Below, in pieces: positions 1 to 11,016 of a stretch of DNA of 64,000 nucleotides. Location of the stretch: positions 1,367,501 to 1,431,500 of the forward strand of contig NZ_JAPEPC010000001.1 of NCBI RefSeq assembly GCF_026340465.1, given 5' to 3'. This stretch comes from Streptomyces sp. NBC_01306 (GTDB lineage Bacteria > Actinomycetota > Actinomycetes > Streptomycetales > Streptomycetaceae). The notes under the pieces are model-generated. The model searched no databases. It was not told the origin of the DNA and saw only the letters and a program-made list of their open reading frames with translations. Both the position numbers and the translations under genes were made by a program. The first letter of the stretch is position 1, and every line of letters begins with the position of its first letter.

Positions 1-2
1 GT

Positions 3-902
3 TTAAAGTTCTACCCCGCCGGCGGCAAGATCGATCTTGAGCTGGGCCGTTTCCTCAGGGGCAAGTTCCACCAGAGGAAGCCGGAGCGGTCCGGCAGGCA
101 GGCCCTGGAGGCCCAGCGCGGCCTTCGTCGTGATCACTCCCTGCGTCCGGAACATGCCGGTGAAGACGGGCAGCAGACGCTGGTGGATCTCGGTCGCCTT
201 CTGGACGTCGCCCGCGAGGTACGCCTCCAGGAGGGCTCGCAGCTCAGGGGTGACGAGATGGCCGACGACGGAGACGAATCCGCACGCGCCCACCGAGAAG
301 AGCGGCAGGTTCAGCATGTCGTCGCCGGAGTACCAGGCCAGGCCGCTGCGCGCGATGGCCCAGCTGGCACGGCCGAGGTCGCCCTTGGCGTCCTTGTTGG
401 CCACGATGCGCGGGTGCTCTGCCAGCCTGACGATCGTCTCGGTGTTGATCGGCACACCGCTGCGGCCCGGAATGTCGTACAGCATGACGGGCAGCCCGGT
501 GGAGTCCGCGATGGCGGTGAAGTGCCGGAGCAGGCCTTCCTGCGGCGGCTTGTTGTAGTACGGCGTCACGGCGAGCAGGCCGTGCGCGCCCGCGGTCTCG
601 GCCGCTCGGGCCAGCTCCAGGCTGTGCCGGGTGTCGTTGGTGCCTACACCCGCGATGACGTGAGCACGGTCTCCGACCGCTTCCCGTACCGCCCGCACGA
701 GGTCGTTTTTCTCCGCGTCGCTGGTGGTCGGGGACTCGCCCGTGGTGCCGTTGACGACCAGGCCGTCATTGCCTGCTTCCACCAGATGGGTGGCAAGCCG
801 CTGCGCGCCGTCGATGTCGAGCGCGCCGTCCGCCGTGAAGGGCGTGACCATGGCGGTGAGGACCCGCCCGAAGGGGGTCTGCGGAGTGGAGATCGGAGCC
901 AT
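3..902 (-). CDS. dapA: 4-hydroxy-tetrahydrodipicolinate synthase
   Basis: Condenses pyruvate with aspartate-semialdehyde, the first committed step of the DAP/lysine pathway, in the cytoplasm. The 299-aa product is a full-length class I aldolase TIM barrel. It has the GTTGES pyruvate-binding loop near residues 52-57, the YYNKPP segment near 115, the YDIPGR segment with the catalytic tyrosine near 142, and the Schiff-base lysine in VANKDAKGD near 170. I chose the ATG at 902; an in-frame GTG at 911 would add three residues, and neither has a strong ribosome binding site. It lies downstream of thyX on the same strand, and dapB is about 2.5 kb away, so two lysine/peptidoglycan-precursor steps flank thyX. 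Streptomyces often carry dapA paralogues; this position matches the housekeeping copy. Confidence 0.95.
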   Translation of the reverse strand: MAPISTPQTPFGRVLTAMVTPFTADGALDIDGAQRLATHLVEAGNDGLVVNGTTGESPTTSDAEKNDLVRAVREAVGDRAHVIAGVGTNDTRHSLELARAAETAGAHGLLAVTPYYNKPPQEGLLRHFTAIADSTGLPVMLYDIPGRSGVPINTETIVRLAEHPRIVANKDAKGDLGRASWAIARSGLAWYSGDDMLNLPLFSVGACGFVSVVGHLVTPELRALLEAYLAGDVQKATEIHQRLLPVFTGMFRTQGVITTKAALGLQGLPAGPLRLPLVELAPEETAQLKIDLAAGGVEL

Positions 903-1080
903 GGGTACCACGCTACTCGCTGCTCAGTGCGGCGCGTCCCCTCGGGGGACGGGAGCTACGGAGCCCGGCACTGCCTGCTCGGGGGTTCAAGCAGTGCCGG
1001 GTCCGTTTGATCAGCCTAGATGAACTTCACCAAAGGGTGCAATCCGGACACCTCACGCGGCCCAGTCGCACATCCGTGCA

Positions 1081-1821
1081 CTACGGGGCGACCCGTCCGT
1101 TGGCATTGAAGGCCGCATGAGTCAGCGGCATGAGCTTGTTCCAGTGCTCTTCCATCTGCTCCCCGACCATCTCGATCTCCCGCTGCGGGAAGGACGGCGT
1201 CCGCGCCAGCTCGTGCTGCGTGCGCAGGCCGAGGAAGTGCATCAGCGACCGGGCATTGCACGTCGCGTACATCGACGAGAACAGGCCGACGGGCAGCACC
1301 GCCCTGGCCACCTCGCGGGCCACGCCGGCGGCCAGCATCTCCTGGTAGGCGTCGTAGGCCTGCCGGTAGGAGTCCTCCATGACGCGACCGGTGAGCTCCT
1401 GCTGGGCCGCGGTGCCCTCGACGAACTCGTACTTGCCGGGACGGCCCTGCTGGACCAGCTTGCGGGACTCGCCCGGTACGTAGAAGACCGACTCCAGCTC
1501 CCTGTAGCGGCCGGATTCCTCGTTGTACGACCAGCCGACGCGGTGCCGCATGAACTCACGGAACACGAAGATCGGGGCGCTGATGAAGAAGGTCATCGAG
1601 TTGTGCTCGAAGGGGCTGCCGTGCCGGTCCCGCATCAGATAGTTGATGAGCCCCTTGGAGCGCTCGGGGTCCTTCCGGAGCTCTTCGAGCGACTGCTCAC
1701 CCGCCGTGGAGACTCGGGCCGCCCACAGCACGTCCGAATCGCTCGCGCTGTGCTTCACCAGCTCGACGGTGACGTCGCTGCGGAAGCTCGGCTTGGGGTC
1801 TGAGGTGGGAGTGTCACTCAC
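1081..1821 (-). CDS. thyX: FAD-dependent thymidylate synthase ThyX
   Basis: Makes dTMP from dUMP using methylenetetrahydrofolate with FAD/NADPH as reductant. The 246-aa product has the diagnostic ThyX signature RHRVGWSYNEES near residues 92-103 and the usual family length. I chose the GTG at 1821 because a GGAAGGA ribosome binding site lies about 7 bases upstream; the open frame extends further, but that extension is low complexity and unlike the family. No thyA is in the window. It is transcribed away from the small gene at 2019, so the 1822-2018 interval holds both promoters. Confidence 0.95.
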   Translation of the reverse strand: MSDTPTSDPKPSFRSDVTVELVKHSASDSDVLWAARVSTAGEQSLEELRKDPERSKGLINYLMRDRHGSPFEHNSMTFFISAPIFVFREFMRHRVGWSYNEESGRYRELESVFYVPGESRKLVQQGRPGKYEFVEGTAAQQELTGRVMEDSYRQAYDAYQEMLAAGVAREVARAVLPVGLFSSMYATCNARSLMHFLGLRTQHELARTPSFPQREIEMVGEQMEEHWNKLMPLTHAAFNANGRVAP

Positions 1822-1969
1822 CGGCGGGTCCTTCCAGTTGCATCGCTCGGGCGGCGCCCACTCTACGGCGCGGCACCGACAACCAGGACCGGACGAACCG
1901 TCAGCAGAAAAGTTCTGCCCATTCGTGGAAATCGGGCACCGATCGGCTGCTTTGGACGTCTGAATCAGT

Positions 1970-1996
1970 GGAACCAGAGTGGAACCGAAAGTCTCG
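1970..1996 (+). promoter_or_regulatory. Candidate ECF-sigma-type promoter
   Basis: GGAAC at 1970-1974 is followed after 16 bases by GTCTCG at 1991-1996, a spacing and composition like ECF-sigma promoters (GGAAC ... GTCT). It lies about 22 bases before the ATG at 2019. A second GGAACC sits inside the spacer. This is pattern reading only; no transcription start is known to me. Confidence 0.3.
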
Positions 1997-2018
1997 TGAT
2001 CCAAGGAGAAGTGCCCCT

Positions 2019-2258
2019 ATGTTCCGCCGGCGAGAGGCCGTCCCGTTCGCATTCGTCGCTGACGCAGACCGCTTCCGTAGCAACATCGAACCGCCGCCCC
2101 GTCAACGCCCCACCGCATCCCAGCTCGCAGGCCGTGCGCTCGTCGGCCTCACCGTCGTCGCAGGGATCGCGGGCTCGCTGCTGTTCGGTCTGCCTGCTCT
2201 GGCAGCCGATCAGACGCCCGCACAGACACATCAGTCCGAAGCAGCCCACGACCACTGA
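2019..2258 (+). CDS. Small membrane-anchored or exported protein, unknown function
   Basis: A 79-aa protein with an N-terminal basic segment (MFRRREAVPF), a Pro/Arg-rich stretch, and one hydrophobic segment at about residues 36-58 ending in ALAAD, which could be a membrane anchor or an unusually placed export signal, then a short polar tail. The start is the ATG at 2019 with AAGGAG ten bases upstream. I do not recognise a family; similar short proteins beside thyX are common in Streptomyces as I recall. It is divergent from thyX and 93 bases ahead of the next plus-strand gene, so the two may be co-transcribed. Confidence 0.6.
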   Translation: MFRRREAVPFAFVADADRFRSNIEPPPRQRPTASQLAGRALVGLTVVAGIAGSLLFGLPALAADQTPAQTHQSEAAHDH

Positions 2259-2351
2259 CTCGTCCGGACCCCTGGGGTGGTCGGGCGATGATCTCATCGG
2301 TAGCCTCACCGGGCACAGCCAATCGAGCGTGCTTGTGAGTGAGGATCAGTC

Positions 2352-2912
2352 GTGCCCCTGCCTTTCCTGACGGCCGACCGCGCGTTTGACGCAGCCGCCG
2401 AGAATGCCGACGACATCGCGTTGCCGTTCGACGACCACGACCAGTGGCGCCGCCCCTACCGCCCAGGACCCTGGCGGGTCGGGGCGGCGGCCGTGTTGCT
2501 GCTGCTCGCCTCGTTCATCCTGCTGGCGGCGATGATCATCGCTTTCGCCGGCGCGGTGTCGGGTGCGGGCGTCACCCTCGCCCTCGGCCTCGTGGTCGTG
2601 GCCTGCGCCCTGCGGCTGCTGCGGATGGGCACCTGGGTGAGCAGGCACGGAGTGCGGCGGGTGGGCTTCTTCAAGACGGTCACCGTGCCGTGGGGCCGTA
2701 CCGCGGCCGTACGCACGGTGCAGCAGCCGGTCCGCTGGCTCGGGCTGCCGCGCACGGTGCAGGGCGAGGCGCTCCTGCTCGTACAGCGCAGCGGTGAGCA
2801 GCTGCCGCCGCTGCTCACCGACCACAGTGCCGACTTCCTGGCACGCCACGAGGCCTTCGACCGCGCGGCGGACACGGTCGAGGCCTGGGGTGCGGAGTAC
2901 CGGCTCGGCTGA
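2352..2912 (+). CDS. Two-TM membrane protein, PH-like, unknown function
   Basis: A 186-aa protein with a polar N terminus (about 1-40), two adjacent transmembrane segments (about 45-68 and 72-90), then a soluble part with alternating strands (WVSRHGVRRVGFFKTVTVPWGRTAAVRTV) that resembles the bacterial PH-like domain of small two-TM actinobacterial proteins. The start is a GTG at 2352 with GAGG seven bases upstream. No catalytic motif is visible. The domain assignment is inferred from the pattern and is not certain. Confidence 0.7.
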   Translation: MPLPFLTADRAFDAAAENADDIALPFDDHDQWRRPYRPGPWRVGAAAVLLLLASFILLAAMIIAFAGAVSGAGVTLALGLVVVACALRLLRMGTWVSRHGVRRVGFFKTVTVPWGRTAAVRTVQQPVRWLGLPRTVQGEALLLVQRSGEQLPPLLTDHSADFLARHEAFDRAADTVEAWGAEYRLG

Positions 2913-2989
2913 GCGGGTCGCCGGGATCAGCAGCCCGGCCGGGCGGATGCCCCCGGCGACACGCAGGCCCGTCAGATCACGCAGGCCCG

Positions 2990-3442
2990 TCAGATACTGA
3001 CGGGCCTGCCCGCATGCAGGGCAATGGCACGCTGCATGGCCTTGCGGGCGCGCGGGGTGTCCCTGGCATCCTGGTAGGCGACCGCGAGACGGAACCAGCA
3101 GCGCCAGTCGTCCGGGCTGTCCTCGGTCTCCTCCTTGCGGCGGACGAAGACCTGGTCGGCCGAGTCGCGGTCGATCCGGCCGCTGGGCGTACGCACCAAC
3201 TCGTCGACGGGCAGGCCGCCTTCGGCGTCCAGTTCGGCGGCGAGCCGGTTGGCCCGCCGGACGAACTGGGTGTTCTTCCACAGGAACCAGATGCCGATCA
3301 GCGGCAGGATCAGCACGGCCACGCCGAAGGTGACCGTGAGCAGCGTGCCGTTCTCGATGAGCAGCACGCCCCGGCTGCCGACCAGGACGAAGTAGAAGAC
3401 CAGGACGGCGGCCGTGACGAGGTAGGTGATCTTTGCGCGCAT
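2990..3442 (-). CDS. Two-TM membrane protein with TPR-like C terminus
   Basis: A 150-aa protein. Two hydrophobic segments (about residues 5-25 and 33-54) are followed by a soluble region that ends in a helical pair (WRCWFRLAVAYQDARDTPRARKAMQRAI) resembling a single TPR repeat. It lies four bases after dapB on the same strand, so it is the distal gene of that transcript. The association with dapB is conserved in Streptomyces as I recall, but no function is known to me. Confidence 0.75.
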   Translation of the reverse strand: MRAKITYLVTAAVLVFYFVLVGSRGVLLIENGTLLTVTFGVAVLILPLIGIWFLWKNTQFVRRANRLAAELDAEGGLPVDELVRTPSGRIDRDSADQVFVRRKEETEDSPDDWRCWFRLAVAYQDARDTPRARKAMQRAIALHAGRPVSI

Positions 3443-3446
3443 CGGG

Positions 3447-4229
<783 letters not shown>

Positions 4230-4268
4230 TCACACGTCATGGCTGACGCGTTTCACAGACGGTTCGGC

Positions 4269-5693
4269 TCAGGAGACCGCTTCGTGGAGGCGGTCCGCCT
4301 GCTTGTCCTTCAGCGGCCCGATCACCGACAGCGAGGGGCGCTGTCCCAATATGTCGTGGGCGACCGCGCGGACTTCATCCGGGGTGACCGCGGTGATCCG
4401 CTCCAGCATCTCGTCGACCGACATCTGGGTGCCCCAGCACAGTTCGCTCTTGCCTATGCGGTTCATCAGCGCCCCGGTGTCCTCCATGCCGAGCACCGTG
4501 GAACCGGCGAGCTGGCCGACCGCGCGGCGGATCTCCTCGTCGGTCACCCCTTCGTTCGCGGCCCGGTCGAGCTCGTCCCGGCAGATCTTCAGGACGTCGT
4601 GGACCTGGTTGGGGCGGCAGCCGGCGTAGATGCCGAAGAGACCGCAGTCGGCGAAGCCCGAGGTGTACGAGTACACGCTGTAGGCGAGGCCGCGCTTCTC
4701 CCGTACCTCCTGGAAGAGGCGGGAGCTCATGCCGCCGCCGAGCGCGGTGTTGAGGACGCCGAGCGCCCACCGCCGGTCGTCGGTCCTGGCCAGGCCCGGC
4801 ATCCCGAGGACGATGTGCGCCTGCTCGGTCTTGCGGTTCAGCAGGTCGACGCCGCCCGCGGAGCGCAGGATGCGGGAGCCGGAGCGCGGGTCCACCGGTA
4901 CGGCGTCGGTACGGGACAGCGCGCCCGCGCGCTCGAACGCCTCGCTGACCTGGCGTACCACCGTGTCGTGGTCGATGTTGCCGGCGGCGGCGACGACGAG
5001 GTGCGTCGGGTCGTAGTGCTTCTTGTAGAAGCGGGCGATCTGGCTGCGGCTGAGCCCGTTGACGGTGTCGACGGTGCCGAGGACCGGGCGGCCGAGCGGG
5101 GTGTCGCCGAACATCGTCTGTGCGAAGAGGTCGTGGACGACGTCGCCGGGGTCGTCCTCGGTCATCGCGATCTCTTCGAGGATGACGCCGCGCTCGGCCT
5201 CGACGTCCTCGGCGGTGATCAGCGAACCGGTCAGCATGTCGCAGACGACGTCTATGGCCAGCGGCAGATCACTGTCCAGGACCCGGGCGTAGTAGCAGGT
5301 GTACTCCTTCGCCGTGAAGGCGTTCATCTCGCCGCCGACCGCGTCGATCGTGGCGGAGATGTCGAGGGCGCTGCGCTTCTCGGTGCCCTTGAAGAGGAGG
5401 TGTTCCAGGTAGTGGGTGGCTCCGTTGAGGGACGGCGTCTCGTCCCGGGATCCGACGTTCGCCCAGATCCCGAATGTCGCCGAGCGCACTGAGGGGACGG
5501 TCTCGGTGACGATGCGCAGACCGCCGGGGAGGACGGTCCTGCGGACCGTGTCGCTGGGTGCTCCGGCGTTGCTCACGTTTCCGTCCTTGAATGCACTGCT
5601 GCCGTTCTCGTCCGTGAGGTGGCTCTGGGTACGGGCGACGGCCCGCGCCTCCGATGAGGTGCGGGCCGTCGTCACGGAACTACGGGACGTCAC
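4269..5693 (-). CDS. M16 family zinc metalloprotease (processing-peptidase type)
   Basis: A 474-aa pitrilysin/MPP-like peptidase. It carries the inverted zinc site HYLEH at residues 94-98, with the downstream glutamate in ERGVILEEI near 174, and the C-terminal half has the conserved [10 protein letters not shown] segment of the inactive lobe. The GTG start at 5693 overlaps the pnp stop by four bases (GTGA), implying translational coupling. The first 40 residues are poorly conserved-looking and could be trimmed by a later start. Close homologues sit directly after pnp across actinobacteria. The substrate is unknown. Confidence 0.92.
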   Translation of the reverse strand: MTSRSSVTTARTSSEARAVARTQSHLTDENGSSAFKDGNVSNAGAPSDTVRRTVLPGGLRIVTETVPSVRSATFGIWANVGSRDETPSLNGATHYLEHLLFKGTEKRSALDISATIDAVGGEMNAFTAKEYTCYYARVLDSDLPLAIDVVCDMLTGSLITAEDVEAERGVILEEIAMTEDDPGDVVHDLFAQTMFGDTPLGRPVLGTVDTVNGLSRSQIARFYKKHYDPTHLVVAAAGNIDHDTVVRQVSEAFERAGALSRTDAVPVDPRSGSRILRSAGGVDLLNRKTEQAHIVLGMPGLARTDDRRWALGVLNTALGGGMSSRLFQEVREKRGLAYSVYSYTSGFADCGLFGIYAGCRPNQVHDVLKICRDELDRAANEGVTDEEIRRAVGQLAGSTVLGMEDTGALMNRIGKSELCWGTQMSVDEMLERITAVTPDEVRAVAHDILGQRPSLSVIGPLKDKQADRLHEAVS

Positions 5694-7903
5694 TTGTCGG
5701 CGTCGTCCTTCTTCTCGTCTTCTTCGCCCTCGATGACGGGGACGAGGGAGAGCTTGCCGCGGGAGTCGATCTCGCCGATCTCGACCTGGACCTTGGAGCC
5801 GACCGCGAGCACGTCCTCGACGTTCTCCACGCGCTTGCCACCGGCGAGCTTGCGGATCTGCGAGATGTGCAGCAGGCCGTCCTTGCCCGGCATGAGCGAC
5901 ACGAACGCACCGAAGGTCGTGGTCTTGACGACCGTGCCCAGGTAACGCTCGCCGACCTCCGGCATGGTCGGGTTGGCGATCGAGTTGATCGTGGTGCGCG
6001 CGGCCTCGGCCTGCGAACCCTGCTGGGCACCGATGTAGATGGTGCCGTCGTCCTCGATCGTGATGTCGGCGCCGGTGTCCTCCTGGATCTGGTTGATCAT
6101 CTTGCCCTTGGGGCCGATGACCTCACCGATCTTGTCCACCGGGATCTTGACGGTGATGATCCGCGGGGCGTTCGGGGACATCTCGTCCGGGACGTCGATG
6201 GCCTCGTTCATCACGTCGAGGATGTGGAGGCGTGCGTCACGGGCCTGCTTCAGCGCGGCGGCCAGGACCGAGGCGGGGATGCCGTCGAGCTTGGTGTCGA
6301 GCTGGAGCGCGGTCACGAACTGCTTCGTGCCGGCGACCTTGAAGTCCATGTCGCCGTAGGCGTCCTCCGCACCGAGGATGTCGGTGAGGGCGACGTAGTG
6401 CGTCTTGCCGTCGATCTCCTGCGAGATGAGGCCCATGGCGATACCGGCGACGGCGGCCTTGAGGGGCACACCGGCGTTCAGCAGGGACATGGTGGAGGCG
6501 CAGACCGAGCCCATGGACGTCGAGCCGTTGGAGCCCAGCGCCTCGGAGACCTGGCGGATCGCGTACGGGAACTCCTCGCGCGTCGGCAGCACCGGCACGA
6601 TGGCGCGCTCGGCGAGCGCTCCGTGGCCGATCTCGCGGCGCTTGGGCGAGCCCACGCGGCCGGTCTCACCGACGGAGTACGGCGGGAAGTTGTAGTTGTG
6701 CATGTAGCGCTTGCGGGTCACCGGGGAGAGGGTGTCCAGCTGCTGCTCCATGCGGAGCATGTTGAGGGTGGTGACGCCCAGGATCTGGGTCTCGCCACGC
6801 TCGAAGAGCGCCGAGCCGTGCACGCGCGGGATGGCCTCGACCTCGGCGGCGAGCGTACGGATGTCCGTGACGCCGCGGCCGTCGATGCGGACCTTGTCCT
6901 TGATGACGCGCTCACGCACGACGGACTTGGTCAGCGCGCGGTACGCGCCGGAGATCTCCTTCTCGCGGCCCTCGAACTTCGGGAGCAGCTTCTCGACGGC
7001 GATCTCCTTGACGCGGTCCAGCTCGGCCTCGCGCTCCTGCTTGCCGGCGATGGTGAGCGCCTTGGCGAGCTCGGTCCTGACCGCGGCGGTGAGCGCCTCC
7101 AGGACGTCGTCCTGGTAGTCGAGGAAGACCGGGAACTCGCCGGTGGGCTTGGCGGCCTTGGCGGCGAGGTCGGACTGGGCCTTGCAGAGCGCCTTGATGA
7201 AGGGCTTCGCGGCTTCGAGACCGGCGGCGACGACCTCTTCGGTCGGAGCCTCGGCGCCGTCCTTGACGAGCTGGATGGTCTTCTCGGTGGCCTCGGCCTC
7301 GACCATCATGATCGCGACGTCGCCGTCATCGAGCACGCGGCCCGCGACGACCATGTCGAAGACGGCGTCCTCAAGCTCGGTGTGCGTCGGGAAGGCGACC
7401 CACTGGCCCTTGATCAGAGCGACGCGGGTGCCGCCGATCGGGCCGGAGAAGGGCAGGCCGGCCAGCATCGTGGAGCAGGAGGCGGCGTTGATCGCGACCA
7501 CGTCGTACAGGTGGTCGGGGTTGAGCGCCATGATCGTCTCGACGATCTGGATCTCGTTGCGCAGGCCCTTCTTGAAGGAGGGGCGCAGCGGCCGGTCGAT
7601 CAGGCGGCAGGTGAGGATCGCGTCCTCGGAGGGGCGGCCCTCGCGGCGGAAGAAGGAGCCGGGGATCTTGCCGGCCGCGTACTGCCGCTCCTCGACGTCC
7701 ACCGTGAGGGGGAAGAAGTCGAGCTGGTCCTTGGGCTTCTTGGAAGCGCTGGTGGCCGACAGCACCATGGTGTCGTCGTCCAGGTACGCCACGGCGGAGC
7801 CGGCGGCCTGCTTGGCCAGGCGGCCCGTCTCGAAGCGGATGGTGCGGGTGCCGAAGGTTCCGTTGTCAATAACGGCCTCGGCGTAGTGGGTCTCGTTCTC
7901 CAC
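5690..7903 (-). CDS. pnp: Polyribonucleotide nucleotidyltransferase (PNPase)
   Basis: Phosphorolytic 3'-5' exoribonuclease and polymerase; Streptomyces PNPase also makes the 3' tails on RNA. The 737-aa product has two RNase PH domains (about 1-340 and 340-560), with the [10 protein letters not shown] and [10 protein letters not shown] regions, then a KH domain ([15 protein letters not shown]) and an S1 domain ([18 protein letters not shown]). I chose the GTG at 7903 because GGAG lies nine bases upstream; an ATG at 7918 in the same frame has no comparable site. It follows rpsO with a strong hairpin between them. Confidence 0.97.
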   Translation of the reverse strand: MENETHYAEAVIDNGTFGTRTIRFETGRLAKQAAGSAVAYLDDDTMVLSATSASKKPKDQLDFFPLTVDVEERQYAAGKIPGSFFRREGRPSEDAILTCRLIDRPLRPSFKKGLRNEIQIVETIMALNPDHLYDVVAINAASCSTMLAGLPFSGPIGGTRVALIKGQWVAFPTHTELEDAVFDMVVAGRVLDDGDVAIMMVEAEATEKTIQLVKDGAEAPTEEVVAAGLEAAKPFIKALCKAQSDLAAKAAKPTGEFPVFLDYQDDVLEALTAAVRTELAKALTIAGKQEREAELDRVKEIAVEKLLPKFEGREKEISGAYRALTKSVVRERVIKDKVRIDGRGVTDIRTLAAEVEAIPRVHGSALFERGETQILGVTTLNMLRMEQQLDTLSPVTRKRYMHNYNFPPYSVGETGRVGSPKRREIGHGALAERAIVPVLPTREEFPYAIRQVSEALGSNGSTSMGSVCASTMSLLNAGVPLKAAVAGIAMGLISQEIDGKTHYVALTDILGAEDAYGDMDFKVAGTKQFVTALQLDTKLDGIPASVLAAALKQARDARLHILDVMNEAIDVPDEMSPNAPRIITVKIPVDKIGEVIGPKGKMINQIQEDTGADITIEDDGTIYIGAQQGSQAEAARTTINSIANPTMPEVGERYLGTVVKTTTFGAFVSLMPGKDGLLHISQIRKLAGGKRVENVEDVLAVGSKVQVEIGEIDSRGKLSLVPVIEGEEDEKKDDADK

Positions 7904-8185
7904 TAGCGTTTTCTCCATACTCGTCGTCTTTCGTCCCCCAGCCCGTGTGGCGGGGAACGGGGCGGAGAAGCGCTCCATGGTTGCGGGGCCGGTCTTCGAT
8001 CGAAGCACCCGGGTGATGTTCCCGGGGGCCACTACCGAGGACCGGCGGCGGCTGGAGGGCGCTTCCCCTCGTTCGGTACTGCAGCATTCGGTACTGCGGT
8101 TCTACGTACTCGGTACTGCCGTGCACACCCAGGTTACTGAGCCAGGTCCGGGTTCCGCACGTACAGCGGCCGCACGTACGGCAAA

Positions 8186-8218
8186 GGGAGCGGTCCCCAG
8201 GAAATGGGGCCCGCTCCC
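8186..8218 (-). terminator. rpsO-pnp intergenic hairpin (terminator/processing site)
   Basis: Arms 8186-8198 and 8206-8218 pair at 12 of 13 positions around a 7-base loop, just after the rpsO stop. In Streptomyces and E. coli the rpsO-pnp intercistronic hairpin is a known partial terminator and RNase III target controlling pnp; assigning that role here is by position. Confidence 0.8.
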
Positions 8219-8231
8219 TCGCACAACGTTC

Positions 8232-8522
8232 TTACTTGGCGCCGCCGGCCGCACCACGGCGGATGCCGAGGCGGTCGACCAGCGCACGGAAGCGCTGGAT
8301 GTCCTTCTTGGCCAGGTACTGGAGAAGGCGGCGACGCTGGCCGACCAGGATCAGCAGACCCCGGCGGGAGTGGTGGTCGTGCTTGTGCATCTTGAGGTGC
8401 TCAGTCAGGTCCGAGATGCGGCGCGAGAGCATGGCGACCTGAACCTCGGGGGAACCGGTGTCGCCTTCCTTCTGGCCGAACTCGGTCATGATCTGCTTCT
8501 TCGTAGCGGCGTCGAGCGACAC
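8232..8522 (-). CDS. rpsO: 30S ribosomal protein S15
   Basis: A 96-aa S15 that binds the central domain of 16S rRNA early in 30S assembly. The sequence holds the conserved [30 protein letters not shown] and RRRLLQYL segments. The start is the GTG at 8522 with GAGGAG upstream; the same frame stays open far upstream but without S15-like sequence. It is the first gene of the rpsO-pnp transcript. Confidence 0.97.
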   Translation of the reverse strand: MSLDAATKKQIMTEFGQKEGDTGSPEVQVAMLSRRISDLTEHLKMHKHDHHSRRGLLILVGQRRRLLQYLAKKDIQRFRALVDRLGIRRGAAGGAK

Positions 8523-8835
8523 GCGTACTCCTCGTGAGTCTTCAGGCCACCGAGTGCCCCAGGTCGAATACTCTGGGGAGCTTCCGTAACTCGGGAGGCG
8601 GGGATCCGCTGGGCGCAGCCTCCAGGTCATCCGGAGGCGCGTACACAGACGGCCGTCACACAGCGTATCAGCCTTTCCGAGTCGGCCGGCCCGGCCCCCG
8701 GGCCCCGTCCGTAGACCCGAACGGCTCAAGCCGCGCGCCACGCCACACCGCCTCAGAACCCTTCGGCGTGAGCTGCGCCATGCTCCTGTGCTGTCCAGCC
8801 CGTCAGGGCGCGACCACAGCAGCAGGAGCACCGCA
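8523..8835. other. Divergent intergenic region rpsO/ctaD
   Basis: This 313-base gap carries the leaders of both divergent genes. On the rpsO side there are two short stem-loops (arms 8557-8562/8573-8578 and 8594-8599/8618-8623) that would fold in the rpsO 5' leader, and a TACGCT hexamer (minus strand, near 8664) usable as a -10 box without a clear -35. Leader structure fits the known habit of S15 to autoregulate, but that is inference. I see no gene here. Confidence 0.4.
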
Positions 8836-10566
8836 GTGACGACGAGGGCCACCGAGGATTCACCCACGTCCGATGACGATTACGACAGCGAGGTACCGGT
8901 ACGCCGCAGGCGTCCCGGAAGCATCATCGTCAGCTGGGCGACCACGACCGATCACAAGACGATCGGCACGATGTATCTGGCCACATCGTTCGCCTTCTTC
9001 TGCATCGGCGGCGTGATGGCGCTCCTGATGCGTGCCGAGCTGGCGCGGCCCGGTACGCAGATCGTGTCGAACGAGCAGTTCAACCAGGCGTTCACGATGC
9101 ACGGCACGATCATGCTGCTGATGTTCGCGACGCCGCTGTTCATCGGCTTCACCAACTGGATCATGCCGTTGCAGATCGGGGCGCCCGATGTGGCGTTCCC
9201 CCGGCTGAACCTCTTCGCCTACTGGCTGTATCTGCTGGGCGCACTGATCGTGATGGGCGGCTTCCTCACCCCGGACGGGGCGGCCGACTTCGGCTGGTTC
9301 GCGTACTCGCCACTGACCAGCACGGTCCACTCCCCCGGGGTCGGCGCGGATCTGTGGATCATGGGGCTGGCCTTCCAGGGCTTCGGCACGATCCTCGGTT
9401 CGGTCAACTTCATCACCACGATCATCTGTATGCGCGCACCCGGCATGACGATGTTCCGTATGCCGATCTTCGTGTGGAACGCGCTGCTGACCGCCGTGCT
9501 CGTGCTGCTGGCCTTCCCCGTACTGGCCGCCGCGCTGCTCGTGCTGGAGGCGGACCGGAAGTTCGGCGCCCATGTCTTCGACGCGGCCAATGGCGGGGCC
9601 CTGCTGTGGCAGCACCTCTTCTGGTTCTTCGGGCATCCGGAGGTGTACATCATCGCGTTGCCGTTCTTCGGGATCGTCACCGAGATCATTCCGGTGTTCT
9701 CCCGCAAGCCGGTCTTCGGTTACATCGGCCTGGTCGGGGCCACGATCTCCATCGCCGGGCTCTCGGTGACGGTGTGGGCCCACCACATGTTCGTCACCGG
9801 CGGTGTGCTCCTGCCGTTCTTCTCCTTCATGACCTTCCTGATCGCGGTGCCGACCGGTGTGAAGTTCTTCAACTGGATCGGCACGATGTGGAAGGGGTCG
9901 TTGTCCTTCGAGACACCGATGCTCTGGTCCATCGGCTTCCTGGTCACGTTCCTCTTCGGTGGTCTGACCGGTGTCATCCTGGCTTCGCCCCCGATGGACT
10001 TCCACGTGTCCGACTCGTACTTCGTGGTCGCGCACTTCCATTACGTGGTGTTCGGGACCGTGGTCTTCGCGATGTTCGCCGGCTTCTATTTCTGGTGGCC
10101 GAAGTTCACCGGCAAGATGCTGGACGAGCGGCTCGGCAAGATCAACTTCTGGACGCTGTTCGTGGGCTTCCACGGCACGTTCCTGGTACAGCACTGGCTG
10201 GGCGCCGAGGGTATGCCCCGGCGTTACGCGGACTACCTCGCCGCTGACGGCTTCACCACGCTGAACACCATTTCGAGCATCAGCTCCTTCCTGCTGGGGC
10301 TTTCGCTGCTGCCGTTCTTCTACAACGTCTGGAAGACGGCCAAGTACGGCAAGCCGGTCATGGTCGACGACCCGTGGGGCTACGGCCGTTCGCTCGAATG
10401 GGCGACGTCCTGCCCGCCGCCCCGGCACAACTTCACGACCCTCCCGAGGATCCGCTCCGAGGGCCCGGCGTTCGACCTCCACTACCCCGCGATCAACGCT
10501 CTCGAAGCTGCGGGGCACGCGGCGGCCTCCTCCCCCTCGTCAGCCACGGGCGCCGGAGACGAGTAG
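8836..10566 (+). CDS. ctaD: Cytochrome c oxidase subunit I (aa3-type), stand-alone copy
   Basis: A 576-aa haem-copper oxidase subunit I with twelve hydrophobic segments. Ligand motifs are present: FTMHG (low-spin haem a), FGHPEVY (CuB histidine and cross-linked tyrosine), WAHHMF (CuB pair) and [11 protein letters not shown] (haem a3/a), so it should be catalytically competent. The start is the GTG at 8836 with GGAG seven bases upstream. None of ctaC, ctaE, ctaF or qcr genes is nearby, so this is probably a second copy that borrows other subunits. The next gene, 58 bases downstream, encodes a small membrane protein. Confidence 0.93.
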   Translation: MTTRATEDSPTSDDDYDSEVPVRRRRPGSIIVSWATTTDHKTIGTMYLATSFAFFCIGGVMALLMRAELARPGTQIVSNEQFNQAFTMHGTIMLLMFATPLFIGFTNWIMPLQIGAPDVAFPRLNLFAYWLYLLGALIVMGGFLTPDGAADFGWFAYSPLTSTVHSPGVGADLWIMGLAFQGFGTILGSVNFITTIICMRAPGMTMFRMPIFVWNALLTAVLVLLAFPVLAAALLVLEADRKFGAHVFDAANGGALLWQHLFWFFGHPEVYIIALPFFGIVTEIIPVFSRKPVFGYIGLVGATISIAGLSVTVWAHHMFVTGGVLLPFFSFMTFLIAVPTGVKFFNWIGTMWKGSLSFETPMLWSIGFLVTFLFGGLTGVILASPPMDFHVSDSYFVVAHFHYVVFGTVVFAMFAGFYFWWPKFTGKMLDERLGKINFWTLFVGFHGTFLVQHWLGAEGMPRRYADYLAADGFTTLNTISSISSFLLGLSLLPFFYNVWKTAKYGKPVMVDDPWGYGRSLEWATSCPPPRHNFTTLPRIRSEGPAFDLHYPAINALEAAGHAAASSPSSATGAGDE

Positions 10567-10624
10567 CCCGGCGGAGAAGAGCGGAAGAGAAGAAGAGAAG
10601 CGGAAGCGACGGCGAGGAGAAGGC

Positions 10625-10966
10625 GTGGCAACCGACGAGGACACCGCGCGCGGTCTCGTGCGGATCGAGGGGTACCTGCTGTGGAGCGCGGAGCTGGAGG
10701 AGGCCCGACGGCAGGCGGCCCGCTTCGCGGGCCAGTTGCCCTGGCTGACCACCGCCCAGCGGGACGATGTGGAACGCGTCTACACGGCCGACCGGGTGGC
10801 CGTCTCCCGGGCCGTGCTCGTACGGATCTCCGACCGGGCGGCCGAACTGCGCGGCGAGTACACGGCGCGCTATGAGCAGTTGAAGCGGCGCTGTGTGTCG
10901 GTGACAGTGATGGCAGTCGGTGCGGTGAGCGGCACATATACGGCGATCACGCTGCTCAGCCGGTGA
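10625..10966 (+). CDS. Small helical protein with C-terminal TM, unknown function
   Basis: A 113-aa protein. Residues 1-88 are charged and helical (heptad-like SAELEEARRQAARFAGQL and RAAELRGEYTARYEQLKRR), and residues 90-110 form a single C-terminal membrane segment. The start is a GTG at 10625 after a GAGGAG-type site. It follows ctaD by 58 bases on the same strand and may be co-transcribed. I recognise no family; a tail-anchored accessory of the oxidase is possible but unproven. Confidence 0.65.
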   Translation: MATDEDTARGLVRIEGYLLWSAELEEARRQAARFAGQLPWLTTAQRDDVERVYTADRVAVSRAVLVRISDRAAELRGEYTARYEQLKRRCVSVTVMAVGAVSGTYTAITLLSR

Positions 10967-11016
10967 TCGCCCAGCACCCTTTACCATCCCGGATCCACGT
11001 CACCCGGAACCCATGA

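Noticed and set aside
5654..7906. 750-codon plus-strand open frame antisense to pnp
   Set aside because: A shadow of pnp: acidic/Leu/Gly-rich translation with no domain, and no ribosome site at its start.
8523..8867. N-terminal extension of rpsO over 115 codons
   Set aside because: The extension is not S15-like, and a good GAGGAG-GTG start gives the standard 96-aa protein.
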